Assembly (NCBI GenBank): GCA_017848965.1
Contig: JAFIHA010000055.1
Location: 31,983 to 95,982, forward strand
DNA length: 64,000 bases
Source: Dechloromonas aromatica (nom. nud.)
GTDB lineage: Bacteria > Pseudomonadota > Gammaproteobacteria > Burkholderiales > Rhodocyclaceae
Direction of reading: 5' to 3'
Below the pieces are notes generated by a model. That model was not told where the DNA came from and ran no database searches. It worked only from the letters and a program-made list of their open reading frames with translations. The translations under genes and the position numbers were made by a program. Shown piece after piece: positions 1-10,470 of the stretch (within the stretch, counting starts at the first letter, position 1; every line of letters begins with the position of its first letter).

Positions 1-148
1 GCCGACCGCCGAAGCGCTCTGGTTGGGCATCCGGATCGAGCGCAAGCTCGGCGACCGGGCGGCCGAAAGCGGTTTTGCCGCCCAGTTGCGCAGCCGTTAT
101 CCGACTTCGAATGAATATCAGGAATTCCTCAAGGGCAACTTTGAATGA
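1..148 (+). CDS. pilF: Type IV pilus assembly lipoprotein PilF/PilW, C-terminal end (partial)
   Basis: Only the last 48 codons are in the window, read in the frame that ends with TGA at 146-148; the 5' part lies before base 1. The visible residues (ALWLGIRIERKLGD near the start, SRYPTSNEYQ near the end) match the C-terminal TPR segment of PilF/PilW, the outer-membrane pilotin-like protein needed for PilQ secretin multimer formation and type IV pilus assembly. The stop codon overlaps the rodZ start (ATGA), so the two are probably translationally coupled. The pilF-rodZ-ispG order is the usual one in betaproteobacteria, which supports the call despite the short piece. Confidence 0.8.
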   Translation, partial: PTAEALWLGIRIERKLGDRAAESGFAAQLRSRYPTSNEYQEFLKGNFE

Positions 149-1059
149 GTGAGCAGATTGAAAACTCGTCCATGCCGGAAGTGGACGAGCCGACGCAAAC
201 GATGGCGTTTGCGTTGTCCGTCGGCAACCAGTTGCGCCAGGCCAGAGAGGCGCGCGGCCTTGGCGTGGGTGACATCGCCCAGGCGCTGAAACTCGGTCCG
301 CGCCAGGTCGAGGCGCTGGAGCGCGACGAATGGACGGATCTACCGGGAACCACCTTCATCCGTGGTTTCGTGCGCAACTACGCGCGTCTGGTTGGTGTCG
401 ATCCGCAGCCCCTGATGGCGCATCTTGGTAACTTGCTGGAAAAGCCGGTCGATACGCTGAACGTTCCTGCCGCGGCGCCGACGACGATGCGCAGCGGCAA
501 CCGTTCGCGCGATCGGGCGGTGGTCGCCATTGGCGTTGGTCTGGTGGTGGTTGCGGTGCTGGCCTATTTCCTGTTGCCCAGCGATCTTGCCGCCTGGCGT
601 GCCAACCTGCAGTCCTTGCTCGATGCCAGCCCGACGAGCGCGGAGACCAGCGAAGCCGCGGCGGCGCAGGAGCCGCTTTTCCCGCCGCCCGAGGCGGCTG
701 CACCAGCAGCAGTGCTTGCGCCGACGATCGAAGTTCCGGCGACGGTGGCGCCAGCCGCCCTTGTCAACCCGTTACCGGTTCAGCCGACGCCGCCGGTTCA
801 GCCGGTTGCCAACAGCACAACGGACGGGCAACTGCGTTTCCACGTCGCTCGCGAGTCCTGGGTTGAAGTACGTGACCGCGACGATGTGGTGGTGTTTTCC
901 CAGCGTCTGCCGGCGGGTAGCGAACAGCAGGTCGGCGGCAAGGCGCCGCTGTCGGTGACCATCGGCTATGCGCCCGGGGTCAGCCTGATGGCGCATGGCA
1001 AGGTCGTCGATCTGGCGCCGCATACCCGTGGCGATGTCGCCCGTCTGCTGGTGGAGTAA
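145..1059 (+). CDS. rodZ: Cytoskeleton protein RodZ
   Basis: The protein has 304 residues and the three-part RodZ layout. An N-terminal Cro/CI-like helix-turn-helix domain covers about residues 28-85 (GNQLRQAREARGLGVGDIAQ). One membrane segment lies at about 125-144. A proline/alanine-rich periplasmic linker (about 150-225) leads to a C-terminal DUF4115-type beta domain (about 227-304). RodZ links MreB filaments to the membrane elongation machinery and so shapes the cell. It is flanked by pilF and ispG as in many betaproteobacteria and starts inside the pilF stop codon. The linker is low complexity, so its length may vary between strains. Confidence 0.92.
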   Translation: MSEQIENSSMPEVDEPTQTMAFALSVGNQLRQAREARGLGVGDIAQALKLGPRQVEALERDEWTDLPGTTFIRGFVRNYARLVGVDPQPLMAHLGNLLEKPVDTLNVPAAAPTTMRSGNRSRDRAVVAIGVGLVVVAVLAYFLLPSDLAAWRANLQSLLDASPTSAETSEAAAAQEPLFPPPEAAAPAAVLAPTIEVPATVAPAALVNPLPVQPTPPVQPVANSTTDGQLRFHVARESWVEVRDRDDVVVFSQRLPAGSEQQVGGKAPLSVTIGYAPGVSLMAHGKVVDLAPHTRGDVARLLVE

Positions 1060-1062
1060 GCC

Positions 1063-2292
1063 GTGACTGCCCTTGCCAAGCGCCCGACCCGCGCCACCAC
1101 CATCGCTCACGTTCGCCTCGGTGGCGACGCGCCGGTGGTCATCCAGTCGATGACCAACACCGACACTGCCGATTACCTGTCCACCGCCATCCAGTGCGCC
1201 GAGCTGGCGCGCGCCGGTTCCGAGCTGGTACGGATCACGGTCAATTCGCCGGAAGCGGCGGCGGCGGTGCCGAAGATCCGCGATCATCTCGACAAGATGA
1301 ACTGCAATGTGCCGCTGATCGGTGATTTCCACTACAACGGCCACCGCCTGCTCACCGAGCACCCGGCCTGCGCCGAGGCGCTGGCCAAGTACCGGATCAA
1401 CCCGGGCAACGTCGGTTTCGGCAAAAAAAAGGACGAGCAGTTCGCGCAGATGGTCGAACTCGCCTGCCGCTACGACAAGCCGGTGCGTATCGGCGTCAAT
1501 TGGGGCAGCCTCGATCAGGAATTACTGGCGCGGATCATGGACGAGAACAGCAAGCGTGCCGAGCCGCTCGATGCGACCGAAATGATGCGCCACGCGATGG
1601 TGACGTCGGCGCTCGAATCGGCGGCGAAGGCCGAGGAAGTCGGCCTGGCCGGCGAGAAGATCATCCTCTCGTGCAAGGTGTCGAGCGTCCAGGACCTGAT
1701 CGCGATCTACCGCGAACTGGCGCGGCGCGCCGATTACGCGCTGCATCTGGGCTTGACCGAGGCCGGCATGGGCTCCAAGGGCATCGTTGCGTCGACCGCC
1801 GCTTTGTCGGTGCTGCTCCAGGAAGGCATCGGCGACACCATCCGCGTCTCGCTGACGCCGGAGCCGGGTGGTTCGCGCAGCCAGGAAGTCATCGTCGCCC
1901 AGGAAATCCTGCAGACCATGGGCCTGCGCGCGTTCACGCCGATGGTCGCGGCTTGCCCGGGCTGCGGCCGGACGACCTCGACCTTCTTCCAGGAACTGGC
2001 CGGCGAGGTGCAGGACTTCGTGCGTGCCCGCATGCCGGAATGGAAGCTGCATTACGACGGCGCCGAGAACATGACGCTGGCCGTCATGGGCTGCATCGTC
2101 AATGGTCCGGGCGAATCGAAGCACGCCAACATCGGCATCTCGCTGCCGGGCACCGGTGAAGCGCCGTCGGCGCCGGTCTACGAGGACGGCGAGAAGACCG
2201 TGACCCTGAAGGGTGACAATATCGCCAGGGAATTCAAGGACATCATCGAGCGCTACGTCCAGCGCACCTACAAGAAGAAACTGCAAGCATGA
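1063..2292 (+). CDS. ispG: 4-hydroxy-3-methylbut-2-enyl diphosphate synthase IspG (GcpE)
   Basis: IspG carries out the reductive ring opening of methylerythritol cyclodiphosphate to HMBPP, the penultimate step of the MEP isoprenoid pathway, in the cytoplasm. The 409-residue protein shows the expected TIM-barrel start ([11 protein letters not shown], about 25-35) and the iron-sulfur C-terminal domain. The likely [4Fe-4S] ligands are C298 and C301 in ACPGCGRTT and C344 in GCIVNGPGE, with glutamate 351 following. The start is GTG at 1063, three bases after the rodZ stop. The 3' end overlaps hisS by four bases. Length is normal for proteobacterial IspG. Confidence 0.96.
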   Translation: MTALAKRPTRATTIAHVRLGGDAPVVIQSMTNTDTADYLSTAIQCAELARAGSELVRITVNSPEAAAAVPKIRDHLDKMNCNVPLIGDFHYNGHRLLTEHPACAEALAKYRINPGNVGFGKKKDEQFAQMVELACRYDKPVRIGVNWGSLDQELLARIMDENSKRAEPLDATEMMRHAMVTSALESAAKAEEVGLAGEKIILSCKVSSVQDLIAIYRELARRADYALHLGLTEAGMGSKGIVASTAALSVLLQEGIGDTIRVSLTPEPGGSRSQEVIVAQEILQTMGLRAFTPMVAACPGCGRTTSTFFQELAGEVQDFVRARMPEWKLHYDGAENMTLAVMGCIVNGPGESKHANIGISLPGTGEAPSAPVYEDGEKTVTLKGDNIAREFKDIIERYVQRTYKKKLQA

Positions 2293-3578
2293 GTCAGACT
2301 TTGCAAGCCGTGCGCGGGATGAACGACATCCTGCCGGAAGAAGCGGCGTTCTGGGAACTGTTCGAGGACACCGTCCGCACCTGGCTGAAAGGCTATGGTT
2401 ACAAGCCGATCCGCATGCCCATCGTCGAGCCGACGCCGCTGTTCAAGCGCGCCATCGGCGAAGTCACCGACATCGTCGAGAAGGAAATGTATTCCTTCAT
2501 CGACGGCCTCAACGGCGAAGCGCTGACCCTGCGTCCGGAAGGCACCGCCGGCTGCGTGCGCGCCGTCATCGAGCACAATCTGGCGGCGCGGCAGACGCAG
2601 CGCCTCTACTACCTCGGCCAGATGTTCCGCCACGAGCGGCCGCAGAAGGGGCGTTACCGGCAGTTCCACCAGGTCGGCGTCGAAACTTTCGGCATCGCCG
2701 GTCCGGACATCGATGCCGAATTGATCCTGATGGGCGCCCGCCTGTGGGCCGACCTCGGCCTCGATGGCATCGAACTGCAGATCAACAGCCTCGGTCAGCC
2801 GGCCGAGCGCGCCGAGCATCGTGCCGCGCTGATCGCCTACCTGGAACAGCACGTCGAGGTCCTCGACGAGGACGCCAAGCGTCGTCTGTACACCAACCCG
2901 CTGCGTATCCTCGACACCAAGAACCCGGCGCTGCAGGACATCTGCGCCGCGGCGCCGAAGCTGATCGACTTCCTCGGCGCCGAATCGCTGGCGCATTTCG
3001 AGGGCGTGCAGCAGGTGCTGCGCGACGCCGGCCAGCCGTTCACCATCAACCCGCGCCTGGTGCGCGGTCTCGATTACTACAACCTGACCGTCTTCGAATG
3101 GGTCACCGACAAGCTCGGCGCCCAGGGCACCGTGTGCGCCGGCGGCCGCTATGACGGTCTGGTCGAGCAGCTCGGCGGCAAGCCGACGCCGGCCTGCGGC
3201 TTCGCCATGGGCGTCGAACGGCTGATCGCCTTGATCAAGGACTCCGGCGGCGCGCCGGCCGAGCCGGCGCCCGACGTCTATGTCGTGCACCAGGGCGAAG
3301 CCGCCGGCCGACTGGCTTTCCGCGTCGCCGAAGGTCTGCGCGACCAGGGGCTGGACGTGCTGCTGCACTGCGGCGGTGGCTCCTTCAAGTCGCAGATGAA
3401 GAAGGCCGACGGCAGCGGCGCCGCTTTCGCAGTGATCATCGGCGACGACGAAGCGGCGACCGGCGAGGCACAACTGAAGGCGCTACGCGAAGAAGGCGTG
3501 GCGCAGCGTAAACTGAAGGTCGATGAACTGGCGGAAGCCATCATCGACCACATGATTGATTCGGACGAAGAGGAATAA
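2289..3578 (+). CDS. hisS: Histidyl-tRNA synthetase
   Basis: A class II aminoacyl-tRNA synthetase of 429 residues that charges tRNA-His. Motif 2 is visible at about 107-134 ([19 protein letters not shown]). The histidine-specific segment is [15 protein letters not shown] at about 257-271, and motif 3 is GFAMGVERL near 304. The C-terminal anticodon-binding domain starts near residue 330. The ATG overlaps the ispG stop (ATGA), suggesting coupled translation. A HisZ paralogue lacking the anticodon domain lies about 7 kb downstream and should not be confused with this gene. Confidence 0.97.
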   Translation: MSQTLQAVRGMNDILPEEAAFWELFEDTVRTWLKGYGYKPIRMPIVEPTPLFKRAIGEVTDIVEKEMYSFIDGLNGEALTLRPEGTAGCVRAVIEHNLAARQTQRLYYLGQMFRHERPQKGRYRQFHQVGVETFGIAGPDIDAELILMGARLWADLGLDGIELQINSLGQPAERAEHRAALIAYLEQHVEVLDEDAKRRLYTNPLRILDTKNPALQDICAAAPKLIDFLGAESLAHFEGVQQVLRDAGQPFTINPRLVRGLDYYNLTVFEWVTDKLGAQGTVCAGGRYDGLVEQLGGKPTPACGFAMGVERLIALIKDSGGAPAEPAPDVYVVHQGEAAGRLAFRVAEGLRDQGLDVLLHCGGGSFKSQMKKADGSGAAFAVIIGDDEAATGEAQLKALREEGVAQRKLKVDELAEAIIDHMIDSDEEE

Positions 3579-3583
3579 ACAGC

Positions 3584-4225
3584 ATGGCGCATTACGACCT
3601 CGAAGAACAGGAACAGATCGACACGCTGAAAACCTGGTGGAAGATGTACGGCAACCTGGTCACTTCCTTGCTGACCGCTGCGGCCCTGGCGGCTGCCGGC
3701 TGGCAAGGCTGGAACTGGTACCAGAACGACCAGTCGGCGAAGGCGGCGGCGGTATTCGCCGCGCTCGAACAGGCGATCGAGGCCGGCGACGCGCAGCGCC
3801 TGAAGGCGACTGCCGGCGAGCTGACCGAAAAATTCCCGCGCTCCGGTTATGCCGGTCTCGGTGCCATGGTCGCCGCACGCAGTTCCTTCGACGCCGGTGA
3901 CCTGAAGACGGCGAAGGCGCAGCTCGGCTGGGTCGTCGAAAACGCCAAGGACGAACTGCGCGACATCGCCCGCCTGCGTCTGAGCGCCGTGCTGCTCGAC
4001 GAGAAGGCCTACGACGAGGCGCTCAAGCAGCTGGCCGAGGCGCCGGCAGCCGATTTCGCGGCACGCTTCCTGGAAATGAAGGGCGACGTGCTGAGCGCCC
4101 AGGGCAAGGCGGCGGAAGCCCGTGCGGCTTACCAGGAAGCCATCGGTAAGCTTGGCGCCGACGCCGAAGGCGCCGGTCGCGAACTACTGCAGCAGAAGCT
4201 CGACAGCCTGGGAGAAAGCGCATGA
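3584..4225 (+). CDS. yfgM: YfgM-type ancillary SecYEG translocon subunit / periplasmic TPR protein
   Basis: A 213-residue protein with a short cytoplasmic N-terminus rich in charged residues (LEEQEQIDTLKTWWK), one transmembrane helix at about 23-42, and a periplasmic part made of TPR-like helical repeats (about 55-210). This is the YfgM layout. In E. coli YfgM binds the Sec translocon together with PpiD and helps hand secreted proteins to periplasmic chaperones. It sits between hisS and bamB as in most gamma- and betaproteobacteria and overlaps bamB by four bases, so it is likely co-made with the outer-membrane assembly factor. Confidence 0.9.
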   Translation: MAHYDLEEQEQIDTLKTWWKMYGNLVTSLLTAAALAAAGWQGWNWYQNDQSAKAAAVFAALEQAIEAGDAQRLKATAGELTEKFPRSGYAGLGAMVAARSSFDAGDLKTAKAQLGWVVENAKDELRDIARLRLSAVLLDEKAYDEALKQLAEAPAADFAARFLEMKGDVLSAQGKAAEARAAYQEAIGKLGADAEGAGRELLQQKLDSLGESA

Positions 4226-5385
4226 CGCGTCGCCCCCTGTTCCTGCTGACGGCCATCGCCCTGGCGCTGGGCGGTTGTTCGACGATCTCCAGCACCTTCG
4301 AATCGATCAATCCCTTCGCGCCGTCGGCGCCCAAGATGTCGCCGCTGCCCGAACTGGGCAAGTCCGAACAGGCGGCGAAGACACTCTGGTCGGTCGATGT
4401 CGGCGACGCCAAGGCCTACGACTTCACGCCGGCGATCGTCGGCGAGACGGTTTATGTCGCCGAACACAAGGGCATGCTTTACCGCCTCGACAACGGCAAG
4501 ACGACCTGGAAGATCGAGGCCGGGCAGCCGTTGTCGGCCGGTGTCGGCGCCGGCGCCGGGATGCTCGTTGTCGGTACGGCGAAGGGCGGCGTGCTGGCTT
4601 TCGACGCGGAAACCGGCAAGGCGCTATGGCAGGCTCAAGTGAGCAGCGAAGTCCTGGCGACGCCGGCGGTCAGCAGCGACGGCGTTGCCGTGCGTAGCGG
4701 CGACAACCGGATCTTCTTCCTCGATGCCCGCGACGGTTCGCGCAAATGGCTTTACCAGCGGCCGATGCCGGCACTGTCGGTGCGTTCCACCGGCGCCCCG
4801 GTGTTTGCCGACCGCTACCTGTTCGCCGGTTTCCCGGGCGGCAAGCTGGTCGGCCTGTCGCTACAGAACGGCGCGCCGGTCTGGGAAGGCACCGTTGCTC
4901 AGCCGAAGGGGACGACCGAACTCGATCGCGTCGCCGACATCGTTTCGGCGCCGGTGATCGACGGCACGCAGATCTGCGCTGTCGCCTTCCAGGGCAAGGT
5001 CGCCTGTTTCGACATGGGGCAGGGCGGCGCCATGGTCTGGTCGCGGGATATTTCCTCGGCCCGTGGCGTGGCGCTCGATGGCCGCTATCTCTTCGTTACC
5101 GACGACGAGGGCGTGGTCTATGGGCTGGATCGCTTGAGCGGCGGCAGCCTGTGGAAGCAGGACAAGCTGCGCAATCGCGCGGTGACCGCCCCGGCGGTAC
5201 GCGGCGAGGTGGTGGTGGTCGGCGATGCCGAAGGCTACGTGCATTTCCTGTCGCGCGAAGAGGGCGCTTTCCTGGCCCGCCAGAAAACCGACGGTACCGC
5301 CATCCGGGTCGCCCCTCAGCGACTCGGCGAAGCCGTCCTGACGCAGTCGTCGGGCGGTGATGTCAGCTTGATCGGGATCCAATGA
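4222..5385 (+). CDS. bamB: Outer membrane protein assembly factor BamB (lipoprotein)
   Basis: This 387-residue protein begins with a lipoprotein signal peptide (ALALGGC, lipidated cysteine about residue 19). It continues as an eight-bladed beta-propeller of PQQ/WD-like repeats, seen as recurring patterns such as [19 protein letters not shown] and LSGGSLWKQ. BamB is the lipoprotein of the BAM complex that helps BamA fold and insert outer-membrane beta-barrels. The ATG overlaps the yfgM stop and the TGA overlaps the der start. Length is close to E. coli BamB (392). Confidence 0.95.
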   Translation: MTRRPLFLLTAIALALGGCSTISSTFESINPFAPSAPKMSPLPELGKSEQAAKTLWSVDVGDAKAYDFTPAIVGETVYVAEHKGMLYRLDNGKTTWKIEAGQPLSAGVGAGAGMLVVGTAKGGVLAFDAETGKALWQAQVSSEVLATPAVSSDGVAVRSGDNRIFFLDARDGSRKWLYQRPMPALSVRSTGAPVFADRYLFAGFPGGKLVGLSLQNGAPVWEGTVAQPKGTTELDRVADIVSAPVIDGTQICAVAFQGKVACFDMGQGGAMVWSRDISSARGVALDGRYLFVTDDEGVVYGLDRLSGGSLWKQDKLRNRAVTAPAVRGEVVVVGDAEGYVHFLSREEGAFLARQKTDGTAIRVAPQRLGEAVLTQSSGGDVSLIGIQ

Positions 5386-6716
5386 AACCCACCATCGTCC
5401 TGGTCGGCCGCCCCAATGTCGGCAAATCGACGCTTTTCAATCGGCTGACCAAGTCGCGCGACGCCATCGTCGCCGACCTGCCCGGCTTGACCCGCGATCG
5501 CCATTACGGCCACGGCAAGCTCGGCAAGAAGCCTTTCCTGGTCGTCGATACCGGTGGTTTCGAGCCATTGGTCAAGGACGGCATCCTGCACGAAATGGCC
5601 AAGCAGACGGAGCAGGCGATCGCCGAAGCCGATGCGGTCATTTTCGTGGTCGACGGGCGTGTCGGCCTGACGCCGCACGACAAGGAAATCGCCAACAAGC
5701 TGCGCTGCATCGGCCGGCCGGTCCTGGTCGCCGTGAACAAGGCGGAAGGCCTCAACGCCGGTATGGTCGAGGCGGATTTCCACGCGCTTGGACTCGGCGA
5801 GCCGTACGCAATTTCCGCCAGCCATGGCGAAGGCGTGCGCGGCCTGATCGAACTGGCGCTCGAATCCTTCCCCGAGCCGGAGGACGACGAGTGGCATTCC
5901 GACGCGATCCGCGTCGCGATCGTCGGCCGGCCGAACGTCGGCAAGTCGACGCTGGTCAATACCCTGCTCGGCGAGGAGCGCGTCATTGCCTTCGACGCGC
6001 CGGGGACGACCCGCGATTCGATCGAGATCGATTTCGAACGCGACGGGCGCAAGTACGTGCTCGTCGACACCGCCGGCATGCGCAAGCGCGGCAAGGTGTT
6101 CGAGGCGATCGAGAAATTCTCGGTGGTGAAGACGCTGCAGTCGATCGAGGACGCCAACGTGGTGATCCTGATGGTCGATGCCCGCGCCGACATCTCCGAC
6201 CAGGATGCGCATATCGCCGACTTCATCGTCCAGTCGGGGCGCGCCCTGGTGGTCGCGGTCAACAAGTGGGACGGGCTCGACGCCTACGTCCGCGAGCAGA
6301 CCCGGCAGATCCTGCAGCGCAAGCTGAAATTCCTCGATTTCGCCAAGTTCCATTTCGTCTCGGCGCTGGAAAACGTCGGCCTGAACAACCTGTTCCGTTC
6401 GGTGGACAGTGCCTACGCGGCGGCGATGACCAAGCTGTCCACGCCGCGTCTGACGCGCGTGCTGGCCGACGCCATCGCCCGTCAGGCGCCGCCCAAGCAC
6501 GGCCTGTTCCGGCCGAAGCCGCGTTATGCGCACCAGGGGGGCTCGAACCCGCCGATCATCGTCATCCACGGCAATGCCGTCGACCAGATCGGCGACAGCT
6601 ATCGCCGCTACCTCGAGCACACCTTCCGCGAAGCCTTCAAGCTGCAGGGAACGCCCCTGCGCATCCAGTTCGTCGCCGGCAAGAACCCGTTTGCCGAGAA
6701 GGAGCCACGCCGCTGA
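5382..6716 (+). CDS. der: Ribosome biogenesis GTPase Der (EngA)
   Basis: The 444-residue protein carries two consecutive GTPase domains followed by a KH-like domain, the hallmark of Der/EngA. The G1 motifs are [14 protein letters not shown] (about 8-21) and [14 protein letters not shown] (about 184-197). The G3 motifs are DTGG and DTAG, and the G4 motifs are NKAE and NKWD. The C-terminal KH-like domain begins near residue 355. Der acts in maturation of the 50S subunit. The bamB-der four-base overlap is conserved in many proteobacteria. An 80-bp gap then separates der from hfq. Confidence 0.97.
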   Translation: MKPTIVLVGRPNVGKSTLFNRLTKSRDAIVADLPGLTRDRHYGHGKLGKKPFLVVDTGGFEPLVKDGILHEMAKQTEQAIAEADAVIFVVDGRVGLTPHDKEIANKLRCIGRPVLVAVNKAEGLNAGMVEADFHALGLGEPYAISASHGEGVRGLIELALESFPEPEDDEWHSDAIRVAIVGRPNVGKSTLVNTLLGEERVIAFDAPGTTRDSIEIDFERDGRKYVLVDTAGMRKRGKVFEAIEKFSVVKTLQSIEDANVVILMVDARADISDQDAHIADFIVQSGRALVVAVNKWDGLDAYVREQTRQILQRKLKFLDFAKFHFVSALENVGLNNLFRSVDSAYAAAMTKLSTPRLTRVLADAIARQAPPKHGLFRPKPRYAHQGGSNPPIIVIHGNAVDQIGDSYRRYLEHTFREAFKLQGTPLRIQFVAGKNPFAEKEPRR

Positions 6717-6811
6717 ATCATTGTCACAAATAACGCACAAAAATTTTCGCATCCACCGACTAATTTGGGTACATTAGGACCCTCATAACAACACACATGG
6801 AGTTCCACACC

Positions 6812-7048
6812 ATGAGCAACAAAGGGCAACTTCTACAAGACCCCTTTCTCAACGCACTGCGTCGCGAGCATGTTCCCGTTTCCATCTATCTGGTGAACGG
6901 CATCAAGCTGCAGGGGCAGGTTGAGTCTTTTGACCAGTACGTCGTCCTCCTCAAGAACACCGTCACCCAGATGGTGTACAAGCACGCCATCTCCACGGTT
7001 GTCCCGGCGCGTCCGGTCAACATCCATCAAGAGCAGGCCGCAGAATAA
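6812..7048 (+). CDS. hfq: RNA chaperone Hfq
   Basis: The 78-residue protein is Hfq, the Sm-like hexameric chaperone that pairs small RNAs with mRNAs. The Sm1 segment ([14 protein letters not shown]) and the Sm2 segment with the YKHAIST motif are intact; the acidic C-tail is short. I placed the start at ATG 6812 because [14 protein letters not shown] is the conserved N-terminus. An in-frame ATG at 6797 would add five residues, but its bases overlap the GGAG (6799-6802) that serves as the ribosome binding site for 6812. The upstream gap holds AT-rich sequence with a possible -10 (TACATT, 6770-6775), so hfq may have its own promoter in front of hflX. Confidence 0.98.
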   Translation: MSNKGQLLQDPFLNALRREHVPVSIYLVNGIKLQGQVESFDQYVVLLKNTVTQMVYKHAISTVVPARPVNIHQEQAAE

Positions 7049-7105
7049 GGCGGCTGATCTGGCAGCCTCCGATGTCCGGGGCTGTTTTCTCCGCAGGAAT
7101 TTCCG

Positions 7106-8260
7106 ATGCTTGAACGGCCGGCTGCCGGTGAGCGGGCCGTTGTCGTACAACTCGATTTCGGCCAGCTGGATGTCGAAGACCAGCTCGAAGAAGTTCGCCT
7201 GTTGACCGAATCCGCGGGAGGTGCGGTGGTCGGCGAAGTTCGCGGGCGACGTCAGTCGCCGGACCCGAAGACCTTTGCCGGCAGCGGCAAGGTGCAGGAA
7301 ATTGCCGCCATGATCGCCGGCTGCTCAGCGCAGCTGGTGATCTTCAATCACGCGCTGTCGCCGGTGCAGCAGCGTAATCTCGAGCGCGACCTGAACTGCC
7401 GGGTGGTCGACCGCAACAGCCTGATCCTCGACATCTTCGCGCTGCGCGCGGCGAGCGCCGAGGGCAAGCTGCAGGTCGAACTGGCGCAGCTCGAACATCT
7501 GTCGACCCGCCTGGTGCGCGGCTGGACCCACCTCGAGCGGCAACGTGGCGGCATCGGCATGCGTGGTCCCGGCGAAACCCAGCTGGAAACCGACCGCCGT
7601 CTGCTTGGCAACCGCGTCAAGCTGCTCAAGGAGCGCCTGGCTCGCCTGGCGCGCCAGCGTGGCGTGCAGCGCAAGGCGCGGCGGCGCGGCGACGTGCTCA
7701 ACGTTTCGCTGGTCGGCTACACCAACGCCGGCAAGTCGACCTTGTTCAACACGCTGACCCATGCCGGTGTTTACGCCGCCGACCAGTTGTTCGCCACCCT
7801 CGACACGACCTCACGCAAGCTGTGGGTCGAAGGGGCAGGCAATATCGTCATCTCCGATACCGTCGGTTTCATCCGCGATCTGCCGCACTCGCTGGTCGAT
7901 GCCTTCCACGCGACGCTGGAAGCGGCGGTCGATGCCGATCTGCTGCTGCACGTCGTCGATAGCGCGAGCCACGCCCGTGACGAGCAGATGGCCGAGGTCG
8001 ACCGGGTGCTCGACGAGATCGGCGCGCGCGATGTGCCGCGCCTGGTGGTCTGGAACAAGATCGACCTGACCGAGGCCGGGCCCGGGGTCGAGCGGGACGA
8101 ATATGGTAATATCGCCCGGGTTCGCGTCAGTTCGCGCACTGGCGAAGGCTTGGAACTATTGCGCGAAACCCTGGCCGAATACGCCCGGGCCAAGACCGCG
8201 TCGCGGCGCCAGGCGCAAGATGCGGAAGCCTGTCCGGCAAACCCTGATTTCATTGACTGA
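7106..8260 (+). CDS. hflX: Ribosome-associated GTPase HflX
   Basis: HflX is a GTPase of the OBG-HflX group that binds the 50S subunit and rescues or splits stalled ribosomes. The 384-residue protein has the glycine-rich N-terminal HflX domain (GSGKVQEI, then GRGGIGMRGPGETQLETDRR-like residues near 150-166) and a G domain with G1 GYTNAGKSTLFN at about 209-220, G3 DTVGF and G4 NKID. The hfq-hflX-hflK-hflC order matches E. coli and other proteobacteria. The start ATG at 7106 follows an AGGAA sequence by about five bases. Confidence 0.95.
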   Translation: MLERPAAGERAVVVQLDFGQLDVEDQLEEVRLLTESAGGAVVGEVRGRRQSPDPKTFAGSGKVQEIAAMIAGCSAQLVIFNHALSPVQQRNLERDLNCRVVDRNSLILDIFALRAASAEGKLQVELAQLEHLSTRLVRGWTHLERQRGGIGMRGPGETQLETDRRLLGNRVKLLKERLARLARQRGVQRKARRRGDVLNVSLVGYTNAGKSTLFNTLTHAGVYAADQLFATLDTTSRKLWVEGAGNIVISDTVGFIRDLPHSLVDAFHATLEAAVDADLLLHVVDSASHARDEQMAEVDRVLDEIGARDVPRLVVWNKIDLTEAGPGVERDEYGNIARVRVSSRTGEGLELLRETLAEYARAKTASRRQAQDAEACPANPDFID

Positions 8261-8297
8261 ATCCCCAAAAATCATGATTCCTACGCTAGGTATACTC

Positions 8298-9593
8298 ATG
8301 TCGATCAACGATCCGCGCTGGGGCAACCGCGGTGGCGACGACGGCCAGGACGGCGGCGGTCCGCGCCGGCCGAACGATGGTCCCCCGGATCTCGAAGAAC
8401 TCTGGCGCGATTTCAACCGCAAGCTGTCCGGGATGATGGGCAAGAAACGGGGCGGCGGCAACGGTGGTGGCGACGGGCCGCGCATGCCGCCGGTCGACTT
8501 CGGGCCGAAGATGCTGGGTGGCGGGATCGGTGTCCTGCTCGGTCTGGTCGTCCTGGTCTGGCTGGCCTCGGGGTTCTACATCGTCGACGAATCGCAGCGC
8601 GGCGTCGTCCTCCAGTTCGGCAAGCGTTACGAGACGACCGAGCCGGGCCTGCGCTGGCGTCTGCCGTATCCGATCCAGTCGCATGAACTGGTCAATCTGA
8701 CCGGTGTGCGCACGATCGAGATCGGTTATCGCGGTACCGAGCGCAACAAGGTGCTCAAGGAAGCCCTGATGCTGACCGACGACGAGAACATCGTGAATAT
8801 CCAGTTCGCGGTGCAGTACATCCTCAAGGACCCGGTCGAGTACCTGTTCAACAACCGTCATCCCGACGAAGCCGTGGTCGGCGCCGCGGAAACCGCGGTG
8901 CGCGAGATTGTCGGCAAGAGCAAGATGGACTTCGTGCTTTACGAAGGTCGCGAACAGATCGCCAGCGAAGCGGCGAAACTGATGCAGGCGATCCTGGATC
9001 GCTACGATGCTGGCGTCTTGATCTCCAAGGTGACGATGCAGAACGCTCAGCCGCCGGAACAGGTGCAGGCTGCCTTCGACGACGCCGTCAAGGCCGGACA
9101 GGATCGGGAGCGCCAGAAGAACGAAGGTCAGTCCTACGCCAACGACGTGATTCCACGGGCGCGCGGTACGGCCGCGCGTCTGCTTCAGGAAGCTGACGGT
9201 TACCGGCAGCGGGTCATTTCGAACGCCGAGGGTGACGCCTCGCGCTTCCGCCAGATCGTCACCGAATACGCCAAGGCGCCGGAAGTGACCCGGCAGCGCA
9301 TGTATCTCGACACCATGCAACAGATTTACGCCAATACCACCAAGGTTCTCGTCGACACCAAGGGGCAGGGCAATCTGCTCTACCTGCCGCTCGACAAGCT
9401 GATGAACGTCGCCGCCGGGACGGCTGCCCAGCAGGCTGGCGACGCGCACAATACGACGGCGGCTGGCCGTCAGTCCTCGGCCTTCGCCGGCCAGGTGCCG
9501 CCGCAGCTCGAACAGGCGCCGGCGGTAACGAGCAAGTCATTGTCGTCCAGCGAACGTTCGCCGCTGGGCTCGCGTGATCGGGAGGCCCGCTGA
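8298..9593 (+). CDS. hflK: FtsH protease modulator HflK
   Basis: HflK and HflC form a large inner-membrane SPFH/prohibitin cage around FtsH and limit its proteolysis of membrane proteins. The 431-residue protein has a glycine/proline-rich N-terminal tail (residues 1-68), one membrane helix (about 73-93) and a band-7 domain starting at FYIVDESQRGVVLQFG. The start is set at ATG 8298 because MSINDPRWGNRGG is the family N-terminus and an AGG lies seven bases before it. An open frame extends back to 8103 inside hflX, and an in-frame ATG is present at 8274, but both lack family support. The stop overlaps the hflC ATG by one base (TGATG). Confidence 0.95.
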   Translation: MSINDPRWGNRGGDDGQDGGGPRRPNDGPPDLEELWRDFNRKLSGMMGKKRGGGNGGGDGPRMPPVDFGPKMLGGGIGVLLGLVVLVWLASGFYIVDESQRGVVLQFGKRYETTEPGLRWRLPYPIQSHELVNLTGVRTIEIGYRGTERNKVLKEALMLTDDENIVNIQFAVQYILKDPVEYLFNNRHPDEAVVGAAETAVREIVGKSKMDFVLYEGREQIASEAAKLMQAILDRYDAGVLISKVTMQNAQPPEQVQAAFDDAVKAGQDRERQKNEGQSYANDVIPRARGTAARLLQEADGYRQRVISNAEGDASRFRQIVTEYAKAPEVTRQRMYLDTMQQIYANTTKVLVDTKGQGNLLYLPLDKLMNVAAGTAAQQAGDAHNTTAAGRQSSAFAGQVPPQLEQAPAVTSKSLSSSERSPLGSRDREAR

Positions 9594-10462
9594 TGAATTC
9601 GCGTCTCAACCTGCTGGGAGGTGTCGTCCTCCTGATTCTCGTGGTGGTCTCGATGTCGGTGTTTACCGTCGATCAGCGCCAGTACGCCCTGGTGTTTCAA
9701 CTGGGTGAGGTGAAGCGCGTGATCACCGAGCCGGGATTGAACTTCAAGGTGCCGATGATCCAGAACGTGCGTTTCTTCGATCGTCGTATCCTGACGCTCG
9801 ACAGCGCCGATCCCGAGCGCTTCATCACCTCGGAAAAGAAGAACGTCCTGGTCGATTCCTACATCAAGTGGCGGATCATCGATCCCAAGCTCTATTACGT
9901 GTCGGTCGGTGGCGATGAAACGCGGGCCCGTACCCGCCTCAGCCAGACGGTCAATTCCGGCCTGCGCGAGGAATTCGGCAAGCGTCTGGTGCACGACGTG
10001 ATTTCCGGCGAGCGCGACAAGATCATGGACCAGATGCGGGAAAAGGCTGATGTCGACGCCCGCCGCATTGGCGTGCAGATCGTCGACGTGCGCCTGAAGC
10101 GCGTCGAGTTGCCGGAAGAGGTCAGCGGCGCGGTCTATAGCCGGATGGAAGCCGAACGCAAGCGGGTCGCCAACGAACTGCGTTCCGAAGGTGCGGCCGA
10201 AGCAGAAAAGATTCGCGCCGATGCTGATCGGCAACGCGAAGTGATCATTGCCGAGGCCTATCGCGATGCGCAGAAGGCCAAGGGCGAGGGTGATGCCAAG
10301 GCGGCGGCGATTTATGCCGATGCCTTCGGCAAGAATCCCGAGTTCTACGCCTTCTACCGCAGCCTTGAAGCTTACCGGAACAGCTTTGCCAACAAGAGTG
10401 ACGTTCTGGTGGTCGAGCCTTCGTCCGATTTCTTCAAATACATGAAGAACGTCGGCCGCTGA
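9593..10462 (+). CDS. hflC: FtsH protease modulator HflC
   Basis: The partner of HflK, 289 residues, with an uncleaved N-terminal signal-anchor helix (about 7-25) and an SPFH/band-7 domain beginning at FTVDQRQYALVFQLGEV. The long charged helix typical of the family (AAEAEKIRADADRQREV) runs from about 200 to 235. The start codon overlaps the hflK stop, so the two subunits are probably made in fixed ratio. The next gene, a DUF2065 protein, begins nine bases downstream. Confidence 0.96.
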   Translation: MNSRLNLLGGVVLLILVVVSMSVFTVDQRQYALVFQLGEVKRVITEPGLNFKVPMIQNVRFFDRRILTLDSADPERFITSEKKNVLVDSYIKWRIIDPKLYYVSVGGDETRARTRLSQTVNSGLREEFGKRLVHDVISGERDKIMDQMREKADVDARRIGVQIVDVRLKRVELPEEVSGAVYSRMEAERKRVANELRSEGAAEAEKIRADADRQREVIIAEAYRDAQKAKGEGDAKAAAIYADAFGKNPEFYAFYRSLEAYRNSFANKSDVLVVEPSSDFFKYMKNVGR

Positions 10463-10470
10463 GTTCGTCA

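Noticed and set aside
6797-6811. Earlier ATG for Hfq
   Set aside because: Its bases form the ribosome binding site for ATG 6812, which gives the conserved [12 protein letters not shown] start.
8103-8297. Upstream extension of HflK
   Set aside because: The extension lies inside hflX in another frame and has no HflK-like residues; the family N-terminus starts at 8298.
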